DNA of 23,832 nucleotides from Chara braunii (Eukaryota > Streptophyta > Charophyceae > Charales > Characeae), in the NCBI GenBank assembly GCA_003427395.1, contig BFEA01000054.1, positions 941,659 to 965,490 of the forward strand, given 5' to 3'. The notes beneath the pieces were generated by a model. That model worked only from the letters and a program-made list of their open reading frames with translations, did not search any database and was not told the DNA's origin. Shown here piece after piece: positions 8,902-17,639 of the stretch (positions are counted from its first letter, which is position 1; every line of letters begins with the position of its first letter). The position numbers and the translations under genes were made by a program.

Positions 8902-9368
8902 TTTGATTGCTTTCCTACTTCCCACGCAGTTGTTATCCCTCGTACCGTAGAACCCGCAGTTTCACAGCCGAATCTGCCTCCACCAACGTGCTCGCCCACT
9001 CCTAGGCCCCGAGATCACACCTTCTCTTGCTCGTCTTCACCTAGCATCTTAATTCATCACCATCCTATCGAACTAACCACTTAGCCCTTAGGCACTTCAG
9101 ACTTAGCTGACACTGCTACTCTTTTCATTCCCAGACTTACTCCCATAAAGTCTATTCCCATCACAAGTCTTCTCACCTAATCATCTTAGTCATCCACATA
9201 ATCATACAAACCTCATACATCCTTACTTCCACATAATCATACAAACCTCATACATCCTTACTTATAGCCTTTTATAGGTATACTCAGATTATCTCATTCG
9301 TGCCCGATTTCTCCTTACATTAATACCCGGATGTCGTTCCACCAGGGACAACGGAAGGCAATCCGCTA
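8902..9368. other. Non-genic, pyrimidine-rich; leader side of the minus-strand LTR
   Basis: On the minus strand this lies just downstream of the primer-binding site, where a retrotransposon leader and gag would start. I see no gag-like frame, so the element is decayed or non-autonomous. Confidence 0.4.
9194..9263. repeat. Perfect 35-bp tandem duplication
   Basis: Bases 9194-9228 and 9229-9263 are identical 35-base units beginning CCACATAATCATAC. Perfect identity suggests recent origin, or an assembly artefact. Confidence 0.95.
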
Positions 9369-9386
9369 TCCCCGGTAACGGCGCCA
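9369..9386 (-). other. Retrotransposon primer-binding site for tRNA-Asp
   Basis: The plus strand reads TCCCCGGTAACGGCGCCA, which closely matches the 3' end of plant tRNA-Asp (from memory, one base different). The minus strand is therefore a primer-binding site starting TGGCGCC. It lies two bases from the LTR end at 9389. Confidence 0.75.
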
Positions 9387-9388
9387 CC

Positions 9389-10222
9389 TGTCGGGCGCAC
9401 TCGGTCGGAGCGGCTTTGCGGAAGCTCTATGTATGTATCGCGACGAGGATTAAATGCCAACTCCTGCGTGACGCGGCTGGGAGGATCCCGCGCTGGCCCT
9501 TTAGTAGTGCTGGACCGATGCGCTTGACATCGCGTCCCAGAGCGGAACAGGACGTGGGTAAGAAAGAAAATTCAAGGGGAAGAGGGAACTTGCTGGCACC
9601 TCACCAGTCCCGCGGGTCGGGCCCATCGTTGCGCCCGTCAACAAAACTGAGGCGGATAGCCCTGTCGGGCCCTCAACCCCATCAGTTTCTTCCATGATGC
9701 TCTCCTCACTGTCGTCTGCTGGCCTCGACCCCCGCACCTCCGCCGTGATAGTCGAGTGCCAGAACCTATAGGGCTAAGCCCAAGCCTGGTATTAGCACGC
9801 GCGAGATCTTATATAAAGGGGTGTTGCGCTGTCTTTAGGCCTAGGAAAACAACTCGGCCCTCATTCCTACCTCTAACTAAGCATGCTGTCGCTAGGCACC
9901 CGCGCTGGCTTGCCCCTTTTGCGTTATGACTGCCTTGCGCCCCCACCCCATACGTCAGGCCTACCATTGGTCAAACGTGCCGATCCTTGACAAAACTATT
10001 ATTTCTTATTCTGATCCATAGCAAAAATCAGGCCGGTCAACTATGTCGACTACACAATCAAACGGAGGAATCACACGCGCGCCTTAAAACTGCACGCCCA
10101 CATACCCTCTATCTTAGCCAAGGTAAGTCACAAATGCGGTCGTGCTATTTTGACCCGAACTTTATTTCCTGTCGTTTGCAAAAACCAGGGCGGATACCCT
10201 TGTCAGGGTATTCGCACCGACA
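9389..10222 (-). mobile_element. LTR of a Ty3-like retrotransposon (minus strand), copy B
   Basis: It starts on the plus strand with TGTCGGGCG next to the tRNA-Asp primer-binding site and ends at about 10222 with CGCACCGACA, giving TGTCGG-type inverted termini and a length of about 834 bp. A TATATAA motif lies near 9809-9816; it reads as a TATA box on either strand and is mid-LTR, as expected for a U3/R boundary. The distal part (about 9940-10222) aligns with 15130-15477. A small palindrome (GGATACCC...GGGTATTC) precedes the terminus. Bases 9600-9700 also resemble 13125-13215. No coding frame is supported. Confidence 0.65.
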
Positions 10223-11412
10223 GCGTGCTCCCCCTTTGGCTTCTGACACGCGTAACCCGGTGGGGGGCACACGTTCAATTTTCTCCCACCGTCACACCGT
10301 GTGCCACGTGGCGGTGTTGAACGCGTGCATGCGCGCTACGAACGAGCTCGTTTGAACGTGAACGTGTGCCAAACGCGTTCAAGCGATTACTTAGCTTGAG
10401 AGGGCCTCGAAGCCTTTAGTCACCAGAGGGCCCCGCAATTGTGCCAAAAATGCAGTAGGATGGTCAAACTGTGGCCTAAAAATGTAAAACAGCCGCACGC
10501 AGGCGAACCTCCAAGTCACAATAGTAACCCCTTTGCAGCTAGACCACTCCCCCAAGTCACAATGCCTCACTCTTAGACCAAACTGTTGTTACGCAACCTA
10601 GAAAGCCTATATTCAAATAGAGAACAACCCCGAGGTCTATTTGGAACATGAGGAGAATATAATAAAACTCAATAAGGTTGGTACACAACAACCGCACGCA
10701 ACAACAATATACCATGCGAAACACGGTGCAAGATTCCAAGCAAAACACAACAACGAATCATATCAGCAGACGCAGCTGCAATACACAGTTACTGTAATTT
10801 ACAATGATATACAACCAATGCACAACCAATGCCGATACCTTCTCACGATCACAGTAACTCAAATTAGCCTGCCGCGTGAGACAAAAAAAAACTGTAGCTG
10901 TAGTCAAACGCAAACCCACATTGTTCACTCAACAACAATGTTGTAGTTGCGTTAGCATCCTTGTAGCATCTACACAACGACAAACCAACCTTTCTTGCCC
11001 GCTTGTCCTTGTATTCGACTTTCTTCTTCGACTCTTCAACAACGTGATTACTCCCCCAATACCTTGCATGTGCCCGACCACGATTGACATTTTCGGAGTT
11101 CACGATCATGTATAAAGTGACAAAAGATAATAGCAACCAAAGCCAAGTGTGATACGGACAAAACATCCGCCACAACTATGCCAAGTAGGCAAGCAATGCA
11201 TTTTCCAACGATCCCAATCATACGCGGCGGCCCTTTGAACACAGCCACCCCGAGAGGCTCGGTGGGGTTAACTATGAGCTGACCAACATAGCTAACATGG
11301 CGAATACAACCTTTACTCCAACGACTACCATGCGCAGTATCACAATCATGATCAGCTGTCACAACAATGATAATGGTCTCGCTCCTCTACTCACCTAGAC
11401 ACGTAACGAAAG
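10223..11412. other. Non-genic stretch
   Basis: No recognisable gene. Near the LTR lie repeated GAACGYG motifs and an 8-bp inverted repeat (10266-10273 GGCACACG with 10298-10305). CAA-rich sequence resembling 4941-5560 occupies about 10680-10830. A 104-codon minus-strand frame (11048-11362) matches no family I know. Confidence 0.4.
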
Positions 11413-11445
11413 TGAATCTTCCGCTAGAAAATGAGAAGATACATC
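11413..11445. repeat. Dispersed hairpin motif, copy 3
   Basis: TGAATCTTCCGCTAGAAAAT followed by GAGAAGATACATC. Pairing is partial. It is preceded by GTAACGAAAG, as in copy 2. Confidence 0.6.
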
Positions 11446-11714
11446 CCAGGTAAGCATTTTAACCCCTCATCCTCTCCTTCTCTTTCTGTAGCCTGTAGTG
11501 CATGAACGCACCTGACCACCACTTGGCCCGACTCGTTCAACAGGGAATAACAGGCCGGGTGAACGAGGCCAAAGACTGGGAGGATAAGGGCGACCAGGAC
11601 ATGCTATCGTGAGCGGGAGGGAGACTGCATTCGAATGGGAGAAGAGGATAATGGTGGCGTGCTGCGCCCCAGACTATGGGATGCTCCCCGCCACTCGCTA
11701 ACTGTGCGACTTGA
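11446..11714. other. Unassigned spacer
   Basis: Non-genic stretch between two hairpin-motif copies. A splice-donor-like CAGGTAAGC occurs at about 11448. Nothing else is supported. Confidence 0.4.
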
Positions 11715-11748
11715 GAATGAATCTCCCGCTACAACATCGAAAGATATA
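11715..11748. repeat. Dispersed hairpin motif, copy 4
   Basis: GAATGAATCTCCCGCTACAA followed by GAAAGATATACC. It has the same layout as the other copies, with a substitution in each arm. Confidence 0.5.
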
Positions 11749-12302
11749 CCACCTTCCGGAGAAAATTGCCATGACGACGAGGGGAGTACTGCGCTTGACT
11801 TTTGACTCATCCCGCATCGCAAGTTCCGGACGGTAAACTCTCCTCCTCTCTATACAATATCATTCGTCAAACTAAAACCACCATTCGATTCGCCCGCATT
11901 TGGAACCCTTACCTAGCACTTTACTCCACTTAAATCGGCCAAGAATGCTGAAGTTTAGCCCTTCATGGCTCCGTCATCTTCTTTCTCGTTGTTGTCAACT
12001 TTTTTTCATCCCCGTCCCTCAATAGAGTAGTGCGTCGGATATTATGACAAGAGTTACGTACGCACCCAAAAAAAGAAAGGGAAAGACGGAAATCACTTTA
12101 TGGCCTATAAGACCATTCGTTTTTGCCTTCGGGTTGAGCAAAGTCTTATCAGCTCAAGGATATACTCACACTCCCACTAGCCTGAAAGCGTATAGCGTCT
12201 ACTGCAAATGAATGAAGGCCCGCCCTGCTTTGCCCAACAGAGGGCAACCACCTTAAGATATCGCTATCGAATTGACCGACCCCAAGTTTTTCAGAAATAT
12301 TT
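11749..12302. other. Non-genic stretch
   Basis: I see no gene, repeat or motif that I can support here. Confidence 0.4.
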
Positions 12303-12392
12303 AGTCTCACTCATCAAGTTCAATCATCTGGATCCGAGCTTAAGTTTGTATTTCACCAGTTAACGACTTTACTGGTTGAGCTAACCCGTTGG
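12303..12392 (-). mobile_element. tRNA-derived SINE-like element, copy 2
   Basis: The minus strand has 'TTAGCTCAACCAGT' (A-box-like) and 'AGCTCGGATCC' (degenerate B-box), followed by the family tail 'CAGATGATTGAACTTGATGA'. It aligns with copy 1 over its length and in the flank beyond the tail. Confidence 0.6.
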
Positions 12393-12446
12393 TACTACAG
12401 ATGTTGTGAGACAGGTACCGCATCAGCCTCAAGCATCAGAATTGTC

Positions 12447-12540
12447 GTATTTTACTCACCTGTATTCAGTGAAATACAAACTTGGATTTGCGTTTTAACA
12501 GTTAAAAAGTGTACCAACTGAGTTAGGGCCTCTCGTACGG
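12447..12540 (-). mobile_element. tRNA-derived SINE-like element, copy 3
   Basis: The minus strand reads 'CTAACTCAGTTGGTACAC' (A-box-like), then 'CGCAAATCCAAG' and 'TTTGTATTTCA', in the order seen in copy 2. The B-box is decayed. It abuts the left direct repeat at 12541. Confidence 0.55.
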
Positions 12541-12697
12541 TGCCCGATACTTATTCAAAGATTGAAACCACTATCGTGTCCTAAGAACCGATCAAGAAAA
12601 ATATAAGTGAAAATAAAGATAAATAATTATAGTAAATACTTGGGAAAAAAGAGGGGGAGGGACTGCCGTGCACCTCCTCGGTCCTGTCCATTGGGCC
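12541..12697. repeat. Left ~155-bp direct repeat flanking the plastid-like insert
   Basis: It begins TGCCCGATAC and ends near GGGCCCA. It shares 'AAAGATAAATAATTATAG', a purine-rich GAGGGGGA tract and 'CACCTCCT' plus 'GGTCCTG' with 12999-13153. TG...CA ends make it LTR-like, but I see no primer-binding site or target duplication. Confidence 0.75.
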
Positions 12698-12714
12698 CAG
12701 GGCAGGTACTATGT

Positions 12715-12965
12715 CTTGTCAACATCAGTTTCCCACTCTTCATCTTGATTGTTTTCTCCCGGAAGGAATTTTGATCTTTAATATAATATTCATATTAATT
12801 TTAGATCTGGTATCACAAAAAGAAAACAAAAGTATGTTTGTAAAAATATCATTCATAGGACTTTCAATCCCATTATATGAAATCATTCAATTAAATATGA
12901 TCTATAGTTCTAAACGAACTTTAGATCGCTTAAAAGTCAATTTAACTTCAATAATTTGTTTCTTC
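12715..12965 (+). pseudogene. ndhB: Probable nuclear plastid DNA fragment, ndhB N-terminal region
   Basis: The plus-strand frame from about 12711 encodes 'LDCFLPEGILIFNIIFILIL' then 'DLVSQKE' and 'KISFIGLSI'. This matches the layout of the plastid NdhB N-terminus (a Leu/Phe-rich lead, FPE/LPE-(C/G)-ILIF, a hydrophobic helix, D, a polar turn, then a second helix beginning near 'FIS'). NdhB is a membrane subunit of the plastid NAD(P)H dehydrogenase-like complex. The frame stops at 12975-12977 after 88 codons, whereas NdhB is about 500 residues, so this is a fragment. It is much more AT-rich than the flanks, as expected of transferred plastid DNA. The identification is from memory of the family, not a search; mitochondrial nad2 is a weaker alternative. 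Confidence 0.5.
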
Positions 12966-12998
12966 CCTTTTGCTTGAAACAAGTTTTGTTGAGCAAGT

Positions 12999-13153
12999 TG
13001 CCCGATACCGATTCTGAGATTGACATCGTTACCATGTCAAAAAAAAACAATCAAGAAAAATAAATAAAGATAAATAATTATAGCGAATACTGGGGAAAGG
13101 AGAGGGGGATGGACTGCCATTCACCTCCTTGGTCCTGCTCATCGGGCCCACTA
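12999..13153. repeat. Right ~155-bp direct repeat flanking the plastid-like insert
   Basis: It starts TGCCCGATAC and ends near CGGGCCCA, parallel to 12541-12697. Its distal part, extending to about 13215, also aligns with 9600-9700 inside the LTR at 9389-10222. Confidence 0.75.
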
Positions 13154-13458
13154 TCGGGGCCGACAACAAAAAACGAAGACGGATAACTCTACCGAACCCT
13201 CAACACCTATGTGGCACCCAAGGCCGCGGATCCTACGGCGTAGGCCGCAACCGAGGCGGTTGGCCGCGGGCTTGTGGCCGAGTTTCCACGCGGCCGTGCC
13301 ATAGCCAGTCGGGGGCGTGCGTGGGAAATTGGCATGCGCGCGCGGCATGCGCACGTTGACCTCTAACAACCTGTAAAAAAAAATATTTTTGTTTTGAAAA
13401 TTTGGGGGGTGGTTTTTGGTTAGTAGCAAAAATAATTAAAAAAATAGAAAAAAATAAA

Positions 13459-13460
<2 letters not shown>
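13154..13460. other. GC-rich non-genic stretch
   Basis: No recognisable gene. The first 60 bases continue the similarity to 9640-9700 ('CTCAACACC' versus 'CTCAACCCC'). The rest is GC-rich with alternating GCGC, then A-rich. Confidence 0.4.

Positions 13461-13515
<55 letters not shown>
13461..13515. repeat. (TTGA)n microsatellite
   Basis: About 14 uninterrupted TTGA units. It is the reverse complement of the (TCAA)n tract at 13631-13729. Confidence 0.97.
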
Positions 13516-13517
<2 letters not shown>

Positions 13518-13545
13518 GGGGGAAAGGTCCTCCCTCCCCTCCCTG

Positions 13546-13569
13546 ACACACGCACACACACACACACAC

Positions 13570-13625
<56 letters not shown>
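13546..13625. repeat. (CA)n microsatellite
   Basis: About 80 bases of CA with two CG interruptions, between the two complementary tetranucleotide tracts. Confidence 0.97.
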
Positions 13626-13628
<3 letters not shown>

Positions 13629-13630
13629 AA

Positions 13631-13645
13631 CAATCAATCAATTCA

Positions 13646-13699
<54 letters not shown>

Positions 13700-13729
13700 C
13701 AATCAACAATCAATCAATCAATCAATCAA
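13631..13729. repeat. (TCAA)n microsatellite
   Basis: A long ATCA/CAAT tract interrupted near 13641 and 13700. It is complementary to 13461-13515. Confidence 0.97.
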
Positions 13730-14011
13730 ACTTTTTTTTTGTTGGTTTATTTTAAATTTTTGCACCTTCATTTTTTTTAAACACCTAATTCCCCTACAAA
13801 AAACCGAAAATCATTTCTGAAAAATAATACCCGCACAACTTAGGGACCATATCCCTTATGATAAAAAATGACAATAAAAAATTTCGTCTTTTTTTTTTTT
13901 TTATAAATATTTTGTTTAAATCGATTTTTATTTTTATTTTTTAAAAATCTTAAATGAAGTCAGATTCCAAAGTAAAAAACGTAGGATTGTAGGGTTTTGC
14001 AAGCGCTACAC

Positions 14012-14014
<3 letters not shown>
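13730..14014. other. AT-rich non-genic stretch
   Basis: Homopolymer T and A runs. No gene is supported. Confidence 0.5.

Positions 14015-14051
<37 letters not shown>
14015..14051. repeat. (TA)n tail of retroelement copy Z
   Basis: TA tract directly after the minus-strand 3' end (TGACGA) of copy Z. Confidence 0.95.
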
Positions 14052-14053
<2 letters not shown>

Positions 14054-14161
14054 TCACAAACAGAACTGCCCGGTAAACCGTAGACAGAGAGAAAGAAGAG
14101 GACAACAAACGAGGGGCTGTGACAAACTGTTTCGTCGGAGTTACACCGACTCATCAGGAGG

Positions 14162-14162
<1 letters not shown>
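14052..14162 (-). mobile_element. TA-tailed retroelement, copy Z (carries the hammerhead-like motif)
   Basis: On the minus strand the order is a hammerhead-like segment (14157-14121), 'ACAGCCCCTCGTTTGTTGTC', a pyrimidine-rich stretch, 'GTTTACCGGGCAGTTCT', then TGACGA and (TA)n. Copy Y (14213-14283) is the same element minus the hammerhead part and lies head-to-tail with Z. Copy X (1165-1208) keeps only the 3' end. The element is very short and noncoding, so it is either a SINE-like parasite or the end of a longer element such as a Penelope-like or LINE element. Confidence 0.6.
14121..14157 (-). ncRNA. Hammerhead-ribozyme-like motif
   Basis: The minus strand reads CTGATGA (14157-14151), a 5-bp stem II GTCGG/CCGAC (14150-14146 with 14138-14134) with a 7-base loop, then GAAA (14133-14130). 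A minimal stem III ACA/TGT (14130-14128 with 14124-14122) with a GTT loop follows, then C at 14121 as the cleavage-site base after GT, giving a GUC triplet. All core nucleotides of the family are present in order. Short stem III is typical of the hammerheads described in Penelope-like and retrozyme-type elements. The weakness is stem I: bases beyond CTGATGA and beyond the cleavage site do not pair well, so activity in cis is unproven. Confidence 0.6.

Positions 14163-14212
<50 letters not shown>
14163..14212. repeat. (TA)n tail of retroelement copy Y
   Basis: A 50-base TA tract separating copies Y and Z. Confidence 0.95.
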
Positions 14213-14215
<3 letters not shown>

Positions 14216-14283
14216 TCAAATAGAACTGCCCGGTAAACCATAGGCAGGGAGGGAGAAGAGGACAACAAACGAGGGGCTGTGAC
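14213..14283 (-). mobile_element. TA-tailed retroelement, copy Y (starts at the hammerhead cleavage position)
   Basis: On the minus strand it begins GTCACAGCCCC and runs to TTTGACGA plus (TA)n. Its 5' boundary coincides, within a few bases, with the predicted hammerhead cleavage site of copy Z. The adjoining hAT-body repeat starts with the same GACAAA, so microhomology at the junction is an alternative explanation. Confidence 0.55.
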
Positions 14284-14815
14284 AAAAAATAAATTAAACA
14301 AGATTTGCCTGAGCATTACATCCGAATTCCTTACCAAATTTGAAATAAAAATAAAATACAAAAAACAAATACCAATAATAAAAATAAATAGAAATAAAAA
14401 GAGAATTCAATTTAGTGAGTGCGTGAGCATGTTTTCGACAAAGCCATCTTTGGCGATTTTTCATTTTGTTTTGGCATAGCTAAATGCCCTGAAAATTTAC
14501 AGATGTGTACTTAACATAATACACAACCCACTAAAAAGTTTCAAAAAATAATAAAATTGTTTAGACCCGAACTAAAGTGAAAATAAAAAGTGAAAAGTGA
14601 AAAAATACGTGGGAGAGCACGTTTTGACACCGCCATCTTTGGCGATTTTTAATTCTTACTTGGATTAGCCAAATGACTTGAAAATTTACAGGCATGTACC
14701 TCACGTCATAGAGAACTCACAAACAACAATTCAGAAAAAAAAAATTTATTTTTAGGCCCCGAAATAATTTTTGGCGGGGGCTAGTAAAATTTTTGGCGGA
14801 CCCCGAATGCCCATA
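14281..14815. mobile_element. Second copy of the hAT-like element body, ends missing
   Basis: It aligns in direct orientation with about 1384-1945 over most of its length: 'TTTGCCTGAGCA', 'CCATCTTTGGCGATTTTT' (twice), 'CTGAAAATTTACA' and 'TTTTTAGGCCCCGAAATA', ending with 'GGACCCCGAATGCCC'. The CAGGGTT termini and most of the GAACG clusters are absent, so this copy is truncated at both ends. Confidence 0.75.
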
Positions 14816-15477
14816 CTATATGGCACCGTAGACTATCACACACCCACTTACCGCATAAAGATTTTAGTCCTTCTCATAGCTCACTATATGGGCCATCCAT
14901 CATGCCAAGGTCGTACTTTCACCGCTTCAATGCCAAAGGTTTAGACTTTACTTAGGTTAACCCTATTTGCACATGCATTCACCAAGGCGGCGAAAGTATT
15001 CTCACTGGTAAACAGACACAACGATGTTCCTTATTATACTAGGACCACACGGGTTTCCAAAAATATTGTCTCGAAAGAACACGAACGTAGTCACTTTTGA
15101 ACCCATGACACCGATTATGAAATTTTGTCGCCGGTCATAGCCATGCCGCCTTCACGCATGTGCCCGCCACAGTCAAACGTACCCACAAAGAAAAAATATT
15201 TTAATCCTAGTTTAATAAAAAAAAAAAAAGTTGGGCGATAATCGTGCCGACTTTACAAATGTCAACAAGAAGAAAAAGATCACACACGCTTTCAAAACTG
15301 CGCACCCACACACTCCCTATGCCACTCCTTTGAACACCCAAAGTTAGTTAAAGAAAAAAAGAAGCTGTGACTTGCGCAACACACCAAACTTTCACCCTCA
15401 ATTTTCGAATCAAAGCTTATTCCTATATCTTACAAAAACTAGGGCGAATACATTTGTAAGGGTATTCGCATCGACAC
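14816..15477 (-). mobile_element. LTR of the same family as copy B (minus strand), left end lost
   Basis: On the plus strand it ends GTATTCGCATCGACA at 15477, matching GTATTCGCACCGACA at 10222. Homology to 9940-10222 covers 'GTCAAACGT', 'ATCACACACGC', 'AAAACTGCGCACCCACA' and 'CAAAAACTAGGGCG'. The minus-strand polypurine tract adjoins it, making it a 3' LTR. The left end seems lost at the junction with the hAT-body repeat near 14815. Confidence 0.6.
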
Positions 15478-15496
15478 CTTTTATCCCTCCTCTTCG
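15478..15496 (-). other. Polypurine tract next to the LTR
   Basis: The minus strand reads GAAGAGGAGGGATAAAAGG directly before TGTCGATGCG, the LTR start. This is the expected site of plus-strand priming in reverse transcription. Confidence 0.65.
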
Positions 15497-16350
15497 CAGT
15501 GTGCAGAAGAGGGTAGATCTAGCAATCGCATCTGCGATTGTTTGCTTCAAGGGATGAACCCTTGAGGACGAGTGTCATCAGATATTTGAGTGTCGAAAGT
15601 AACCCTTAAAATCCTTGAGGATCGAGTGTTCATGCAAAGCATATAGTACGCCATGATTGCGACCGCTTGCATATTCATGCATGGATAGTCGATATGATAA
15701 AGTCTACGTCGCCACGATCTTTATTCAGAGTCTCGCATACGACACCCACCTAATTCTTTCGTTGAAAGTTATGGGTTGAATGTGAAGAAGGGACTAGGCG
15801 AGATTTACATACGAAGTTCAATTTTATTTTCGTGAATTTCGACGTGAAATGTATCACGTGGTTAGCTAAGACCGTCCTAGTCAACCGGCGTAGGATCGCG
15901 TTCGAGAGATCAACGGCTTGGGCGGTGGTTTCCGCACCGGTTCGATTGCGTGTACCCCCTATGCTACAGCGCACGAGAATGCCCTCGGCTAGGCCACCTC
16001 TGTGATTGCATATGAAAAACTTTCGTACGTGGTTCCGTAGCTCGGTGGGGATACGTCCACCTAAAGGATGGTGACAACTCCCATAGGTGGAGGAAAGTTG
16101 AACCTCGCGTGACCCTATCCTGTCGTAGAGGTTCGAGAGAGGCATGGTTGGCGCACTTGGCTGGAGCGGCGAGGCTCTGCAACAAAGTCCTGCAAAATCC
16201 TGGGTGACGTGGTCGAGAGGGTCCCCTTGCGAGACCGATGTGCGTGACACCGTTTCCCGATTCATGTATGTCATCCTCTCGCAGGCGCCATGCCGAGCCC
16301 CGCGACCGATTTCGACTGTTTGATCATGAGATCGTATGGTCGAAATCGAC
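15497..16350 (-). mobile_element. Dispersed retroelement-like repeat, copy C
   Basis: Reverse-complement match to copy A (1-917) along its length, and the 3' internal part of the element ending in the polypurine tract and LTR to its left. A 202-codon minus-strand frame (15750-16358) shares a 'YDRIG' patch with copy A, but the best matching frame shifts between copies and no known protein is recognised. A 9-bp inverted repeat (GATTTCGAC/GTCGAAATC, about 16307-16345) marks its outer end. Confidence 0.6.
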
Positions 16351-17639
16351 CGTGCCATATACTTTCAGCCTTGGTGGCTTGTGCAAACGGAGCTAGCCCA
16401 AGTAGGGTACTCTCATATTTTTCCCTGTTTCTGAAGCGTGGTGAACCGTGACGTTACCTACTGGGCTAGGTCCTACTTTACCTATTGGGCTAAATCCTAC
16501 TTCTGGCAAAGTTGGAGCAACCTTCCTATATGAAGGGCGTACTGCCAGTAGGTCATTTTTGCCCGTGGCTTGGCAGACCTTTCCTGCCTCACCATTCCAT
16601 ATGGCTGGTGCCCTGTCTATGGCTTAGATGGGCGCCTAGTCTGGTAGGCTGGAGTGTGAGGCTTTCATAGCCTTGGCGCGAAATCAAACGTTGCAGGTAC
16701 ACTGTTGGAAACCTATTAGGAATAATAATTTAGAAAATAAAGTATATGGCACCCATGTAGGTAGAGCAGATTCAGATTTAGTATTCCAACGACCACACAC
16801 CTCTGCAGCCTCGCCAGAAGTGGAATACAACCGCCCACATCGCCAGTTACCACTCATCGCTCCCTGACGTCGGCAAGCGTCCAAACTTTAGATTTGAAAA
16901 AAAAGGTTTTAGCCTCTCGGTCATCGGTTCTAAGAACAATCTTGCAGACGGTCGAACATCATCCGACCTTAATAAATCCCGAGCAGATACTCTTGTAAGC
17001 TGAGTGTTTCTGCTTTGACAGTGCGCCCTCGCGACCAGTCAACACCCATCAGGCATGTGAGCAGCAGCATGGGTCTCTTCTCCGCGCAGATCAATGGCCT
17101 TCTGCATTCCGAAAGGGTTGCACAGTATTCTTTTTTTTTTTTCAAACTAATGCATATTCTTCTTGTTTTAAAAAATAAAGCAAAACCACGCTTTATTCTT
17201 TTCTCAATTTCACCTTTCACTATATTCTACCTACCACTACTCCTAAGCCTAAACAGGGACATCTGCAAGCATAGCTACCTCTCACAATTAAGGGGATGCA
17301 TGTTGCCCCCCGCCATAATCCGCGGTGCTCATCCTCTCGCTACTCTATGTATGGTGCGGGGGAACACAACCAACCTGGATCTCTCCTCAGCCCACGGGTA
17401 TGAGAGCAAGGCTGTACGGTCTGTACCAGCCCCTCATAACGGTGATGCGGGGAGCCGATAGTGCCGAGAACTCAGAACTATGGCCAGACGCTACACCTTC
17501 CCCTACTCCCCCCTCCCCCCCAACTCACTTTAGCGGTGTCTAATGACAACTAGGGTTGCTGCATAGCAACCAGCAATATTGGCGAAGGCCCTACCAATGC
17601 TGGCTTTGGTGGCCAACTGGTTATCTCTAGCTGGGAGGA
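16351..17639. other. Non-genic stretch
   Basis: No recognisable gene. Two imperfect ~25-bp units 'CCTACTGGGCTAGGTCC' and 'CCTATTGGGCTAAATCC' lie near 16457-16500, with an inverted relative 'AGCCCAAGTAGG' near 16394. An AT-rich patch at 16700-16790 is bounded by GTTGGAA/TTCCAAC. A T run lies near 17131-17142. Confidence 0.4.

Noticed and set aside
11048-11362. 104-codon minus-strand frame
   Set aside because: Hydrophobic patches but no recognisable family, and it is embedded in repeat-derived DNA.
13233-13820. Several frames rich in Cys-Val, His-Thr or Ile-Asn-Gln-Ser
   Set aside because: They are microsatellite translations, not genes.
15540-15590. Second CTGATGA (minus strand, near 15566) as another hammerhead
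   Set aside because: No GAAA follows at the right distance and no stem II forms.
15750-16358. 202-codon minus-strand frame
   Set aside because: It lies wholly in repeat copy C. The matching frame changes relative to copy A and no protein family is recognised.
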